A DNA stretch of 64,000 bases from Sipunculus nudus (GCA_026874595.1 CM049306.1:31770019-31834018), one strand, 5' to 3'; counted from the stretch's first letter, positions 12,500-25,813 are shown. The notes: generated by a model from the sequence alone, not told the origin. Made by a program: numbers and translations.

Positions 12500-13090
12500 G
12501 TTGCCGGGTGGCGTTATTGGACAGAAATGATGCATGCGGTTAAGTTACTGTTGCTTAAATTTCTAAAAAAAATCCGCAAAGTGATAACCTTTGATGTTGT
12601 TTCTCTCATTACACGATGTTTTGTCTGATCCTGGAGCCCCTTGGTGTTGTAACGTTTTACCAATCTTGGTAGCTTTAAGCTTTCTTGTTCTGGATAGCCA
12701 CATAGCTCAAAGCCGGATGATCATGAATTTGAATCTCAGCCGAGTCATTGAGAATGTTCACGTTCGGGTGAGCGCTCTACAGGCATAATGGACGGACTGT
12801 GCCGAAAATTCGTGTTTTTCTCACATACAAATGCACATTTCATAGTGCCTCTTTTTTAAATGGCCCACCTATGGTGATGAACCGCAAGAGTGGTACACCT
12901 GGCCTGGTCGACACCGGGATTATTGCGTGTAAGGAAATGTCACGTAGTCGGAAACCGACATGGAATTCTGCAGTATACATTGTACTAGGTTTAGCAAGTA
13001 TTTACAAATTGGAGGCGATATGGGATCCCGATAACTCTATCACGGATATGTATGTTACCTGTATATTTTGGGCGACAATTTAGCTGAGCT
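12500..13090 (+). repeat. Possible further SINE-like debris
   Basis: CATAGCTCAAAGCCGGATGATC followed by AATTTGAATCTCAGCCGAG (about 12700-12745) resembles a decayed A-box/B-box pair. The rest of the stretch is unassigned. Confidence 0.3.
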
Positions 13091-14004
13091 GGTTATATTT
13101 GTGTTCTGTCTTTAGCGCAGAAGGACAGGGTCTGTTCCCCTGCTGCTGTCTCTTAGTGTGTGGTAGTATGTAAAACCTGACAAGTTCCTCTACTGATAGA
13201 CAGAGCATGGATGGAGTATACTCCCAAACTGGTTTAAGTATATAATTAAATGCTTAAATACAGGGTTAAGGGTAAATCCTTTAGAAGACGGGCCCCAACT
13301 GCATGACTTCGGACCAAATAACCTACAGCCCATTTTCCTTGTTATGGGATGGTGAGATAGGTATTCGAACTTACATGGCATTTTATAAGCAGTCATATTA
13401 TGTTGATTAATAAGTGTAGTATTTGCTGGTATACAGCGCAGATTATATCTAACAAGAACGACAACAAGTCGTGGCCTTATGTCACAATTTCACATTAACG
13501 TGGTCCGCCAGGGTCCATGACTGCTAAACATATCTAATTATTAAATAAGATTACAATCACATCTTCCACTCTAAAGATAACACCTGATGCATTGGTCTGA
13601 ATGAAAACTTATCAATATTTTCGTTACACAAAAAAACTGCAAACATTTAATTGGTTTAACTAGCTTATCCTACCCGTTCATTATGTTAGACTAAAAGACC
13701 AGTTTTGTTTCATCCCAAATGTGACGGATGGCGCTTTTATATAAGACGATTGGATAAAATGCGTTAAATATAATACTTTGCAGCAAAATAGGACAACCGA
13801 AACATCTGAACATTTCGCGACCAAGCCATAAGATAATTATACATTGAAAAACAATAGTTCAGACGAAAGTTAATTTCCTGACAGTATAACACCAAAAACG
13901 TAATATCCTGGGCGTGGCCACAGGGTAGTTCCGTGACAATAGTCCCGTGCGACCGAGCCATGACAACATAAAACTTAGGCCTTCTGAAATAAACTTATAG
14001 GGGC
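13090..14004. other. Unassigned stretch
   Basis: No gene or repeat recognised. Frames at 13190-13396 and 13764-13961 show no motif. Confidence 0.4.
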
Positions 14005-14086
14005 ACGTTATCTTTAGTTAACCAAAAGTCTCAGAAGCTCTTTATTACAAATATGATATCTTAAATTTGCTATATATTATAATTAC

Positions 14087-14612
14087 CAAAGATGCCATGA
14101 TTTTGTCAAGGCGCTTCTCATATCAGGGTGAGGACTTACTGCTTTTCAACATTCCGGATCAACCTTTTGTACCAGCCCCTCAAGTTCACTTTGAATTGTC
14201 TCTTGAATATCGATGCTTGCTTCACCGTAAATCTTGAGGCTAGCATGAACCGCCTTTCTAAGAAGTGAACAGCTTTTGTTGGTGGCACTGAACCCCATAT
14301 CTCTTGCATTACACTACATGGCTCTCAAGACATATGATGCTGGGGGAGAAATCATTTCCCCTTTCGATGCACGCCTCATGATTTAACGCAGGTGAGTTAA
14401 AACAACAGCCAAATAAATTTATTCTAGAGATGTCACTGTAGTTTAAGTGATTACTGATTGACCAGGGTGTAAACCATATGTTGAGACCTGGAAAATGTTC
14501 CCCAACAATGGCAGTCCTCAAGCCAAAGGAGGCCTCTGCCAAAGGAGGTTATTAAACCACTCGTAGATCTGACAAACTACAGCATCGTTATCGCTATAAG
14601 TATCTCCCACAT
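14087..14612 (-). pseudogene. Decayed duplicate of the P450 first coding exon
   Basis: The minus strand aligns by eye to the intact exon at 587-1135. Conserved blocks include the NHEACIERGNDF region, the WSLLRK region (here changed) and the start context. Damage seen: a stop codon 12 codons after the ATG (TAG in place of the Val/Val/Phe stretch) with an adjacent frameshift, and a deletion around the ASRPTAPYVLR region (replaced by SPSII). The GT donor sequence is still present at 14086-14085. Similarity continues into both flanks (about 14005-14790 against about 500-1320), including intron sequence, so this is a DNA-level segmental duplication and not a retrocopy. No copy of exon 2 was found beside it. 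Confidence 0.85.
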
Positions 14613-14799
14613 CTTTTATACCTGGCAAAAGATTCAGGTTCAGACACAATACAAAATGAGAAGAAGTGTACTACTTACACTCTTAGAAAACTGAATTAGT
14701 CTTACGGTTACCAGTGCGACACAGATTTTATATCTTAAAAGTCTCATATTTGCCCCGGAAAAGACCATGTATTTATATATACAAATTAGAAAAAAAAAA

Positions 14800-16890
14800 T
14801 ACAATGGGCTTACATCATACTGTTGGGTTCCTACTCATAGAAAGATAGTAAGAATGTTTCACCAAAGGATCACATAAAAGAATAAAAGTCAGTCCCCATA
14901 AGGAAAGGGATCGCAGATTTAAGCAGGAGCCCAATAAACATCGCACTTCATGACACGAAACTGACTGTATATCTAACTCTAATTTTATTATTTCATTTAC
15001 AATATGTTAATTAGTAAACGAGAATAGGGAAATGACAACATTATATATTACAAAACATCAATTAATTTGTAACCAAACAAAAAGTTAATAACAAAACCTC
15101 AGGATGCATGTTATAAAAAGCTGCTGTATCCATGTTTTTTTTTTTTTGCTTTCACAGGTGCTCAAGATAATGGGAATGCTCACACCTTTAGAATACAGTC
15201 CGAGTGTCCGCGATATGTATAACCCCAGACAAAAAGACAAAGGTGTCTAAAATTGTCAAAAAGATGAGGACAAGATACTACCAGGTTATCAAAAGGCAGC
15301 TTCGACATGATGAGTTACACATTTATTTTTTTATTTGTCATGCGTGTAATGATATAGACCATTTATTAATGTATTCAATATTGAGGGTTCATTTAGCAAA
15401 GGCCACAGACCAGTTCTTTAATATTGCAATAAAATCGCAAGTGACGTCCGGAATGTGCGTCCTGTCAAACGTTGTAGGCTATATTGTCAGTATCAAAGCA
15501 GGCCTCTTACCCTTATGTAGCAGGTGAGAGTCTTCCTTATCCTCATACATTGTAACAATTATTCATTCATGCAGCGGATTTACCTTCAGTTTCGGCTCAA
15601 TATAGTTAACTGACTTCGCCACAAGAGGCTTTATGCTCCGTCCCTTTAACTTTATTATGCTAATGATCTCCTAATACGTTCCCACAAAGAAGGCCTTCCC
15701 TGCCCAAGGTTGTTGGAGCGCTTTTCAAGACAATATTGACGTCACAAAGGACGATGACGTATGACTTCGCATTGACTGATGTCATCAGCTGGAATTGCCA
15801 TATCTCTTCTCTAGTGATAAATATATCACACTCATTGTGAAATGTTGGCCATATTTTAGATTATTTGTCTCATACGAATTACGTGCCAGGTAAGACCTTA
15901 TTATTCACTAGGTAGCCGGCGGATGTCCTGCAACCTTTGGCATTGAACATTATTTTCGGTCTCCATTGTATAATAAAATATCCCGGAAAACATGCCGACA
16001 CTGGTACTGGTGCAGACCACACGTGCTGGCACGTATTATTAATGATGGCAAAGCTCGAAAATTTCCATCTTTTGGTTTTGAACAATCGTTTTGTTATGAT
16101 AAGTAATGTTTGCTTCGTTTAGTTATAAGTTACCTATTAGATAATACATGAACTACGGACGAGAGGGCAGTATGCAAGAATGCATGATACAAAAAAATAT
16201 GTACAGGTAAATGCACTCTTTACACAATATTTACACAACTTAATTCACTCATAAAATTAAACTGAACGATTAAAAGGGCTGTACCTGAGTATGTTATGGA
16301 AAGAAAGGTAGGTTCTCCCTATTATACATATAACTTTAATATATATGTAGAAAGGAAAGGCAGATAATATCTCTAATTATGCTCATCTTCATGCATCTGT
16401 CAAACAGACCGTTTCTTATCACAGGTCCAGAAAGGTCATTTGGTCTGGTTCTGATTCCCCTTGAAACGGCATCAACTGAATATATGAGCTAAAAATCCGT
16501 CATTCCTATGGTTGCGCCTATATGTGAAGTTCAAAAATATGTTAATTAACCTTCTCACCACTGTCAGCATTATGTTTTTTACGGTATTAGTTGCCAGATC
16601 TTTCTCCTGAATTTTCAAGCGTGTCACTTTTTCAAAGAAAGTTTTTGTATATTTGAGTGGAAACAGCATAACAATTAAGGACATAAAGTGACAACAATAA
16701 CATTTACTGCATAACACTTGGTGGGTTGGGTTAGCGGGGGGGGGGGGGGGGGGATTTGGGTGGTGATATGCTGTACACCTGTCTCAATAGGGGATCTCCC
16801 CCAGTCTCCGTAACAAATCAGAAACCCTGGCATAGCTGACTTCCCGTGACCTGGAGACCTGCATCTGGACAAAGCAATTGACTACAATAG
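14800..16890. other. Unassigned stretch with an 18-bp G tract
   Basis: No gene recognised. Poly-T at about 15136-15148 and a pure G tract at 16736-16753. Frames at 15204-15527 and 16472-16717 have no family signature. Confidence 0.4.
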
Positions 16891-16899
16891 AAAATAACT

Positions 16900-17625
16900 A
16901 TTTAGAAAAAATCAATAACTTGCCTAAATTTCAAGCTTTTATTTTCAAATTTGGGATTTAAACAAATTAAATACTTATGTTTACATGCAAAATTAAATCA
17001 AAAGTACTTACAGGAAAAGAAACTTGCCATGGTCAAAGTTGGGCAAAATTTAAGGTACTGATTTTATTTTAATGCTAATAACTTAAAAAAATTACAAAAT
17101 TCAGATCTAATTTTGGGTTAACAATTGATTCTTAATTAAACAAAGTTATATACTTGGGAAAATAGTCTCTATTTTCAAAATGTTTCATGTTAAGTGAGTA
17201 AATAATTTTACTGATTTTTTTTACACAGTCCATTATGTTCGCCCCATAACTTAAAGAAATTATACTTAACGGACTTGATTTCTGGCATGTATATAGGAAA
17301 TATATATGAGATTACTAAAATTAAATATTAAGAAAAACAGATAAGTGGTTTGATATTAGGAAGTCCTGAAGTGTAAAAATATGTTTTTTTAATTTTAGGT
17401 TTTTCCCTAAATATCTCGAAGGAACGAAGTCATATTGACCCAATTTTCGGTATGGTAGGAGATTTTGGGGACATCTAACAGTATGCTGAATTAAGGATTC
17501 ATAGGTGTAACGGTTTCAAAAGTGCCAGTCTAACGGACGGACAGACGGACGGCACGACAGACGGACGAACGACGGACAATGGACAACGTCTACAGCTCAG
17601 AAGACTTATAGTCAGCTGAGCAAAA
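16900..17625 (-). repeat. Repeat family R2, copy 1
   Basis: Inverted relative to the copies at 53055-53760 and 56207-56830. Shared words include CCATGGTCAAAGTTGGGC, TATGTACATGCCAGAAAT-like and ATCTCGAAGGAACGAAGTC. It ends on the right with a CCGT-type tract (17530-17575) and the hairpin terminus AGTCAGCTGAGC (about 17611). Non-coding. Confidence 0.75.
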
Positions 17626-17639
17626 AATGTAATTCTTCT

Positions 17640-19900
17640 GCTACATTTGTGTACCGTGGTGATTTTATTTTGTAACTTGTCATTTCTGTTAAATTTGTTC
17701 CGTTAAATTAAAAATAAACCAAAGAGAGGGGATAACCACTAATCGTTTACGTAGAAGAATGAGAATAGGCGGAAGTAAAGTGGTGGTAAAACACCTTTGA
17801 TTATTGTTAACTCCTGTCCAAAAGCTGACTAAGAAAAAGCAGTTAAGAACAAAACTGTCAGGAGAATATCGACAAGACATGTAATGCACGTCTGTTTTAT
17901 CATTTACGTATTATGGCAGTTAATATGCTTATTCAGCCTTATTTTTACGGGTAGTTCACTATAACGCGACTTAAATGCACTGAAAATTGCTTCCCCTGTG
18001 CAGACCTCACTCCAGTCCAGGGACCTAGTTCATGTGTACGCGCTTCCACTCCGATAATCTATGGCGGGTTTATTGTTATTGACATGCATGTATAACAATG
18101 ACCGTGTACGCTGGAGGCAATTGACTATGTGTAAGCTGTATTTGGCTGATTCCAAATATCGGGTCAACGTTAGTGATTATGCTACCCAGAGGTACTGCCA
18201 CGGGGAAAACAGTTTTATGTCATGTATAGCATGTAGAGAAAGTGCCAGAAACCTATTAACATTATAAGTGCATGTTTTCTTATAGGCTGAGAGAAGAAAT
18301 GCAACTGAAAACCTGAGATGCATCATCAATTAATTAAAGAAAAGGTATAACATCATCGTAAAATCCATAAGACAGATCACTCTGCATCATTTAATCCTTA
18401 GTACAGGTGAGAAATCATCATATAATCCATACAATCACCATATAGGCCATAGTATATCTGACTCTTCATTTATAAATATTAGTATTATAAATTATATACA
18501 CAACTCTTAAGGGAATTCACAGCTAAATTAAGGTAGATTATGTTTCACAATGTGAGGGACGACTTCGGGCAACTAATTTTTCTTGTTAAGAAGAAAATGA
18601 CCAGATCATCAATTATCAAAATTAGTTCCATTCTCTCTCAGTCCCCCTTCTCTCCCACGCATCATCTTCTCTGGCAGATAATTATTCTAAAACACGAATC
18701 CAGTAAAGGTTTTCGATGAAACTGTCGTTGAGTTAAAGAACGGTAGTTATATGGGCTCATATTTACGTGAAAAAGGGCAGAATGGGACTTTACGATTGCT
18801 CATGATTGTCATATTATTGAAGTTTAAAAGTATCGATCAAATATAAAAGCGTATTTGATCATAAGGTTGGGCTCATACAGCAAGGCCTAGGACACAGCAT
18901 AGGTAAAGCGGGGACCCCTGATTGGAGGGGGTGTGATTGTATAAAAAAATTTGCATGGTGTACAAAAGTAAAATGCAGGATAGACTGGAGCAATCTTGGG
19001 TTGTTTCGACGTCATCTCTCTGTATTAAATCTGAATTCATTAATGTCCCAAAAATATTACTCTGTGCATCCCTTAAATCAGTCTCTGTTGAAGGGACCAA
19101 GCTTCACGCAACGGCCATCCCCCCCCCCCCCCCCCCTGAAACCACAGCTGAATTAATATTTCACAATAGACGCAAGACGTACCTTTCTTAAATATCAGGC
19201 TTTGCTTCGAACTACCCTAATCCTGACCACGACGATCTCGGTTTCCAAGTGCAGGGTGAATACCAAAAAATATCTGTGTGCGTCTGTGTGCGTCAGTTTT
19301 TATCTGAACAAAACTAATTTTCAATTATCAGATTTTTTACGTGCCCAAAACAAAGGACAGCTGACATTCAAATTAACATGAACAAAATTAATAATCAGGA
19401 ATATAACACGGAATATCCTGAATATTGAAATGCAAGACCGCCAAGACTGCTTGGAGACCAATTTTATTCAGCTGGCTTCATAGTATTTTTGAAAGATCAA
19501 CTTCTCATAATATTTTTACATAAAATATACGTGAATGTGATATGTAAATGAATAAAAATAATATATATAAAGAAACTGTGCATTCATTTAAAATAAGGAA
19601 GTACACTTATATATAAAATCAAACAGACACATCTTTGTTTAAAAAAGAATATTCGGAAATTGTACACTCTGGCTATTATCATTGCCATGCCATGCCTTAT
19701 TATCACTCATAATCTGACCGACACTTTATCGCAAACGTTTGAACATAAGTAGATACAATTCAATTAATCAACTCGACAGTCAGACATTTAATTTGATATT
19801 TATGGTACTAACTATAATGTTTAATCCATCTTCTACCGATATGCAACGCCACAAATATGCAGCATCAGAAATAAGAGACACTCAATTTATCGCCTTCATC
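17640..19900. other. Unassigned stretch with an 18-bp C tract
   Basis: No gene recognised. A pure C tract lies at 19119-19136. Small frames (18061-18267, 18873-19191, 19739-19993) have no motif. Confidence 0.4.
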
Positions 19901-19919
19901 AATGTTTATTTAAATAAAT

Positions 19920-20150
19920 TATTACATTTTTATACCTCCGAAGGGAGGCGAAGGGAATATGTATTCCCCTTGGTTCGATGGTTTGTCTCATAGCAACTTT
20001 TCGCAGTCAAGTAATAAACATATTTTGCTGACAATTTCTGGAGGTTAAGGTTACTCCCACTCCCAAGGAACTATTCACAAAGGGAATATGGGATACGAAA
20101 GTGTGGCACCGTGTACATATGTGTAGATCTGATTCCGTTAGGATGCATTG
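19920..20150 (+). repeat. Probable interspersed repeat with CCTCCGAAGGGAGG palindrome
   Basis: A near-palindrome (CCTCCGAAGGGAGG at about 19936) is followed by CGAAGGGAATATGTATTCCCC, which is itself partly self-complementary. The style is that of a repeat end, but only one copy is visible in the window. Confidence 0.35.
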
Positions 20151-20600
20151 GCTCCGACTACAAAGTCTAGTTGTTTGGATTTTCATTAAAAAAACTCCCG
20201 GTTTATTTATGAACGAGGTAAGAAGTAAACAATAAGAATCAAACTTATTAGCTTCTGATTTGTACTAATTTGCAAATGAACTAATGTAAATCGGAGTGAA
20301 AAAAGTAGTCTGTCGCATATAAATTTGGTAAACGCTTCCAGCCGGATCCACTATGCGAACCCAAAGAGATATCTTACCTTCTCGTGATTTCCCTTATCCC
20401 TCACTATGTAAAGGTTGAGTCTTTTACATCTTAGTTTATGCCATGTTTCATTTTCATCTTGAGGAAGAATCAAATCGAACGATAACAAATTATTCTTTAC
20501 AGACAAAGATATAGCGATATGTCCTGATTCATTTAAAAATCGAGAAGATCATAGAATACTTGCACCATTAATTTCAGATCTACTGCAAATTTGTCCTCGC

Positions 20601-21587
20601 TTAGGATGTTTTTGTATTCTTTTTTGTTACTCGGTAACTCTCTCTTTCAAATATAAATAACAAAATCACATTGCAAAGTATACCAGAGGCAAAAGTCAAA
20701 AGGACGCGAAAACAGGATGCTTTTATTGACTTAAGTGGATGGATGACACACATTTTGCGAATCATGGTATACTGGACTTTCCCATAGAGGAAAGCGCATA
20801 TGTGGAACCACTGATGGCTGTGACCGAATATGTCAAAGGTTCCCTTCGACAAACGCTCCGGGATACCAGAGGAAAGAAAGAAGCCCCCTGCGATAGCAAG
20901 AATAATCATAGCGAGGATATAAGGGAACATCTGGTGAAATTCATCTTCATCAACCGAAGAAACGTGGGTTATATATCTTAACAAAGGATAATTGCATAAA
21001 ACTGCAGCAGAACCGAAAGACAATGCCTTAATCACTTGTCCTGGCCACCAGCTTCCCCAGTAAACATGTGAAATGCTACAGCCTGTCACAGACAAGATAA
21101 CAACAAGTACCGAAAAAGCTGCTGCTTTGTTTCTTGAATTTAATAGATGCCACTCTGTAGGTATATATTCTATATAACATATGGCTGCCCCGAGCCAGTT
21201 CATTCCCACACCCGCGTAATCCATCACAAAGATAAACTTGCATGTTTTGATAGAAACACAGTTAAACCCGTGAGCAACTGTGCTGCAGAAGAAGCATATG
21301 ATCAGGCAAAAAATAAAAACGAAACAAGGAACATTTTCTAAAAACTTCTCAATAGACTCTGATGAACCATACATATCCCCATAAATGGTATATATGAAAT
21401 ATATAGCAGCTACCAGATGTGTCCAAATGTTTAAAGTTTCGTTATGCAGCTTAAGAAAGCTCTGAAGACACTGAGCGGGACTGGTTCCAACAGGTCTGTA
21501 AGCGGATGTGAGGAAGAGCTCACGGGAAGCTGCTGGTATCTGGTGTCTGTGGAGTAGCCATCCAGCAGAGGCCCCCTTGGAAGCCAT
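20601..21587 (-). CDS. Membrane progestin receptor, PAQR family (class II mPR)
   Basis: Seen: an intact 328-residue frame. Family motifs are HNETLNIWTH (48-57), the STVAHGF block with the TM2 S-x-x-x-H (102-106), DYAGV (123-127), SGIPERL (240-246) and GHSHQWFH (255-262, H-x-x-x-H in the last core helix). Seven or eight hydrophobic segments are evident (about 54-70, 87-106, 126-140, 156-172, 187-203, 222-239, 253-268, 292-314). Known: PAQR proteins are seven-to-eight-TM receptors with a zinc site formed by the TM2 and TM7 histidines; the mPR subgroup binds progestins at the plasma membrane. A perfect acceptor (TTTATTTCAG) abuts the ATG, so all coding sequence lies in one exon behind a non-coding 5' exon that was not located. 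A single coding exon resembles vertebrate PAQR7/PAQR8. The ligand in this animal is unknown. Confidence 0.93.
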   Translation of the reverse strand: MASKGASAGWLLHRHQIPAASRELFLTSAYRPVGTSPAQCLQSFLKLHNETLNIWTHLVAAIYFIYTIYGDMYGSSESIEKFLENVPCFVFIFCLIICFFCSTVAHGFNCVSIKTCKFIFVMDYAGVGMNWLGAAICYIEYIPTEWHLLNSRNKAAAFSVLVVILSVTGCSISHVYWGSWWPGQVIKALSFGSAAVLCNYPLLRYITHVSSVDEDEFHQMFPYILAMIILAIAGGFFLSSGIPERLSKGTFDIFGHSHQWFHICAFLYGKVQYTMIRKMCVIHPLKSIKASCFRVLLTFASGILCNVILLFIFERESYRVTKKNTKTS

Positions 21588-21589
21588 CT

Positions 21590-22467
21590 GAAATAAACAC
21601 CGTGGGCATTGTACAAATGTATTTAAGTTAACAGATGCCTTTTTTACAAATAAATGCTATCACCACTTAACGGAGATGATTCTGTTAACAACTGTGATAT
21701 ACAATACAATACTGATCTCTATATTTATATTAAAACCATATATACTTGAATCCCTTATATTTGGAACTGCCGATGAGATTATCGCAAATTGATATTTATA
21801 AGAGCACCAATGTTAAATATTAATTAGAGACTAGTGTAAGCCCAAGTAGATAATAATAGGAACAAATTATCCACATTTCTTATAATGATTTTTGGTCATA
21901 TTAAAATTTACAGAAATTGAACCACTGTAGCTTTTTTAATGTAGGATTAATTTCATAATTACGGTTTCCGAATTCAATTTCAGTTGCAATACCATGGAAA
22001 TAACATTATCGCATCCACAGAGAGGCATGCATATATTTTACACTTAAAACTCCATATTTTTATATGCACGTAAAAGACATGACGGCTACTATGACCTTTA
22101 AGAAGTGATAGAGGCTTGCAAAGAGTGCCGTCAATATAGGGGGGGGGGGGATATATTCCCCGCACTTTTTGGCAAGAGGGATGGTCAATGAAACCAACCC
22201 GACCTCCATTTAGAGAATAGTTTTATATATTACAAATGAAAAATATTAATTAATAGAATTACTATGCATATTTCGAGGTGGAGCATAAGAACATAAGACC
22301 GAATCTCAAGCTTTTGTAAAAAAAAAAGCGAGTCACCAGGAGAACCTGTTAAAGTCTGTCAAAATTTTCAACAGGATCATCCATCGAAGACAAGTTAGGA
22401 ATGTCAAAAATCCAAATAAATTAGTAAACATAAGAATTCCCCGAGTTACGTACTACTAAGGCTTTAA

Positions 22468-22520
<53 letters not shown>

Positions 22521-23513
22521 CACGTCAGTTTTATTAAAGTGAACAAACAGAACACTGATATAACATAGAAATGAGAGATCGAAGGAGATGAGAAGATTCG
22601 GCCCAGCTTCCTTTGAACTATTGCTTATATATTTAGAGTTCATACTTGAAGTCTGCGTTAACTTCGCTAGCCTGCTGACATCAAAGTTGATGAAACATTA
22701 ATTCGAGACGTTTGATTATCTACGTGCATTATTAGAACATTTTGATCAACTTGAAATTATTAAAATACCTATAATCTGTATCATTTTAATGTATTTTAAA
22801 CATTTACGTTTTAACTGTTCAGCTTCCAAAGAATGATCCCTGGCGAATCTAATCTTGCTAGTCTAATATTACATCCTCCATGCAACAAATCTGAATCCTT
22901 GTATATCAACTTTCCTGGTCTGGTGTAACCAGATGTAATTTCGGGTTGATTTTCATCTGGTAAAGCTCATTCTCCATGAGATCATTACAACAACCACAAA
23001 TTTGTTGAAACAAAAAGTCGATCCAGGTGTTATTATGCTGATCCTATGCAACCATTCTGTTTTCATTATTGCAAACAACTCTTCACCGTACAGCAGATAC
23101 AAAGAAAGTCAAGCACGCTGAGACTATATTAAACAGGTTTGGAAAAAGATATTCCCCAGATAAATCCACCATCAGTCAGAATAATCTGTGTCTCTCTGTG
23201 TATATTCAAGTTTTCAGATTGTGCCGTAAGCTATACTATCACACAAGGTAAATGAGGTCCTTGCATGTGTGCATACCTAACATAGGAGGGGGCGCGCTGT
23301 CCGTTATAGGGATCATGTTTGATAGAAGGCCCCTAAACAAGCCAGATCCTGATACCTTTTTATGGTAGCGTGCCGTGACAACGTCCCTTGGTTACTCTGT
23401 TTGCTGCCAAACACCTCCGTATTGCATCACCCTGTGCATTGAGAATAAATTCCCGACAAGCAAATGATCTCATTGCATCACATATTTCATCCTTGAAATT
23501 TTATAAAAAAATG

Positions 23514-23576
<63 letters not shown>

Positions 23577-25300
23577 TATGAGCACCAAATGTTCAACAGA
23601 ACAGAATCTATCGAGAGCATAACCTGACCAGTATTTGTATATATTGACAAAATGTTAGCCTCGTGTGTGTCAAACCTTCGCACCAAGTGTTTGGCATTAA
23701 CCATATGATAAGTTTGTCATTTGTGTACGACCATGATCAGGCCGTTGAAATAAGCTTTGTATGTCGTGCGAAAGGCTCACAAATTATTGAAGTCCTGTGA
23801 TTAATCAACCAATGCAGGACATTATTCTATGTTTGACAAAAAAAGTGTGCACCCGTGTCTCCGTGTTTTCAGACTGTGCTAGATTCAGTACAAATGATGC
23901 AGCGGTAGTTTGGCTCCAGCGTGTTTGCACACAATACACATTTTATACATTCGGGCCCGGTCTCTTGTATCTGCCCTATGATGTTTAAGCTCTCATGAAG
24001 CCATTATAACTTTTGTGCGTGTTTCCTGTGACAGGAGCCTTGGTTACTCAAATACACGCATATCGCAGTGCCTGAAATAAGATGTGTTTCCTTCTCTAAA
24101 CGTCCATACATCCGCCCAAGTAATTTATATATTTAATTAGCGGAAAGTAAAGCATGTTGAGAAGACCCAGTGGATGAAATTTCCAAATACAGATTGTAAA
24201 AGGTAAAATATAGCATGACAGTCACACATAATTAATTCAACACATAACAATTAAATATTATATTGATTTTTCTTAATCATATATTTGTGCGTGACCTACC
24301 CAGTTTAAGTATACTTTGACATTTTGACGAAGCGGGAACACGGCTACATCGGTGAGAATATCGTCTGTATTTATTTACTTAAATATTACCTAACAATATA
24401 AAGCAGACATTATGAAGAGGAGTTTTTAATTTGCGGATCTAAGACTCTTAAATTAAGTTATTATAAAAAAACTGCTGTGATTAAAAGTACCGTTTGGGAC
24501 ACACATATGAATACCCGTCAGAGTAGGTTCCTTACCCTTTCTTTCCCACTATGAAATTAAGGAAAACAAAATTAGTTACGCTTTGAATCGAGGATTCTAT
24601 GAATGACTGAGGAGACGGATCAGCGACATCTGCGCACTGTGGAACAGTAAAACGAACCTTCATGAATACGGTCACTAATATACGAAACCAGCCAAAAGTG
24701 TAGGGGCATATGTAGCGAATTCGTCCTGAGTAAATTTTGTTTGTAAAAAGACATGTGACACCCCATGCATTTTTGTTCTTCACCTTTCTATGAAGCCATA
24801 AAAACATGGTGCCAATTTTTTTATTCAGTTTTGACATGTCTTTCAGCTTGTATTAAAATGCTATTTAAAACGTTAAATTATAAACTTTGACCGAAACATA
24901 AACACAGTAAGCGGGGCAAGAGGCTAAGAAAGGTTCTTTTTAGAGGGTAGTTACATAGTGAACACACAAACTTACTTCTCTGAACAGTTTGGCATTGTCT
25001 AAGATTATTTTTTGTTTATATTAAATGTACCTATTCACATACCAAGTATATTTAATAAACTCATATAGTGTAATGTTTTATACACCTAGCTTGGTTTTTT
25101 CTCCTTAAAATATGATGGTATCTGCTAATGTTTCATTGTAAACCGTTTGAGTAATCCTGTACACAAGTGATGTAAGGTTTGCGAGATCAGTGATAAAGAT
25201 GTGAACATAACGCGCACGCCACCTGGCGACCATACAAATCAAGATTTTTCCAAGGATCCAAACAGTGTTTCTTTTTTTTATCATCCGTATCATTTCTCCT
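21590..25300. other. Upstream of mPR: unassigned, with two (TA)n tracts
   Basis: No coding motif. (TA)n tracts at about 22475-22518 and 23528-23570, and a G-run at about 22140. The 5' exon of the mPR gene probably lies here or beyond but cannot be pinned down. Confidence 0.4.
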
Positions 25301-25322
25301 TGTTTGGGAGTTGTGCACGCGC

Positions 25323-25411
25323 AAGATCAGACCTCTAGTTATGGCCTGTAGTCTTTTTATGGTAAACAGACACACGTGGACTGTGTTTACTCACATACAG
25401 AACCATAACAA
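25323..25411 (+). repeat. Left arm of a long inverted repeat
   Basis: ACAGACACACGTGGACTGTG with flanks matches, in reverse complement, 26462-26548. The core TATGGTWAACAGACACACG continues through GTGTTTAC and ends at CCATAACAA on both arms. Arms are about 85 bp and lie about 1.05 kb apart. Confidence 0.7.
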
Positions 25412-25694
25412 TGAATGAAACAGGTGAATTGGAGATTGTAAGTCCATATACAGGGATGGCTTTGCCAAAAAAAATTGTATTCAGCCAAACTAATGAACTA
25501 ATGTTGTGAGATAATGCATTTACTGTTACAATAAATGTTTATATATCTTTACAGTTTTCTTCAGGGGATAAGTGTTAATTTTTTTTCTATAAGCAATGGT
25601 AATCTCTAGTCATTTAAGCTATCCGATATGGTAGCTCCCACACGTAAAGTTTTCTAGACACTTTTTTTCCTATACATTGAGGTAAAAATAAATG

Positions 25695-25739
25695 TCACAC
25701 ACACACATATATATAATATATATATGTGTGTGTGTAGAG
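25695..25739. repeat. Self-complementary (CA)n(TA)n(TG)n microsatellite
   Basis: CACACACACA, then a TA-rich core, then TGTGTGTGTG: the tract can fold back on itself. It is followed by a short (GA)n. Confidence 0.8.
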
Positions 25740-25753
25740 AGAGAGAGAGTTGC

Positions 25754-25813
25754 AGTGACGCCTTTTAGATAGTAACATGATTATTAATATTAGTCTATCT
25801 AAAAGGCGTCACT
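25754..25813. repeat. Perfect 19-bp stem hairpin
   Basis: AGTGACGCCTTTTAGATAG (25754-25772) is matched exactly by its reverse complement at 25795-25813 around a 22-nt AT-rich loop. It lies inside the long inverted repeat and could be a MITE core or a hairpin RNA source. No further support. Confidence 0.75.
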
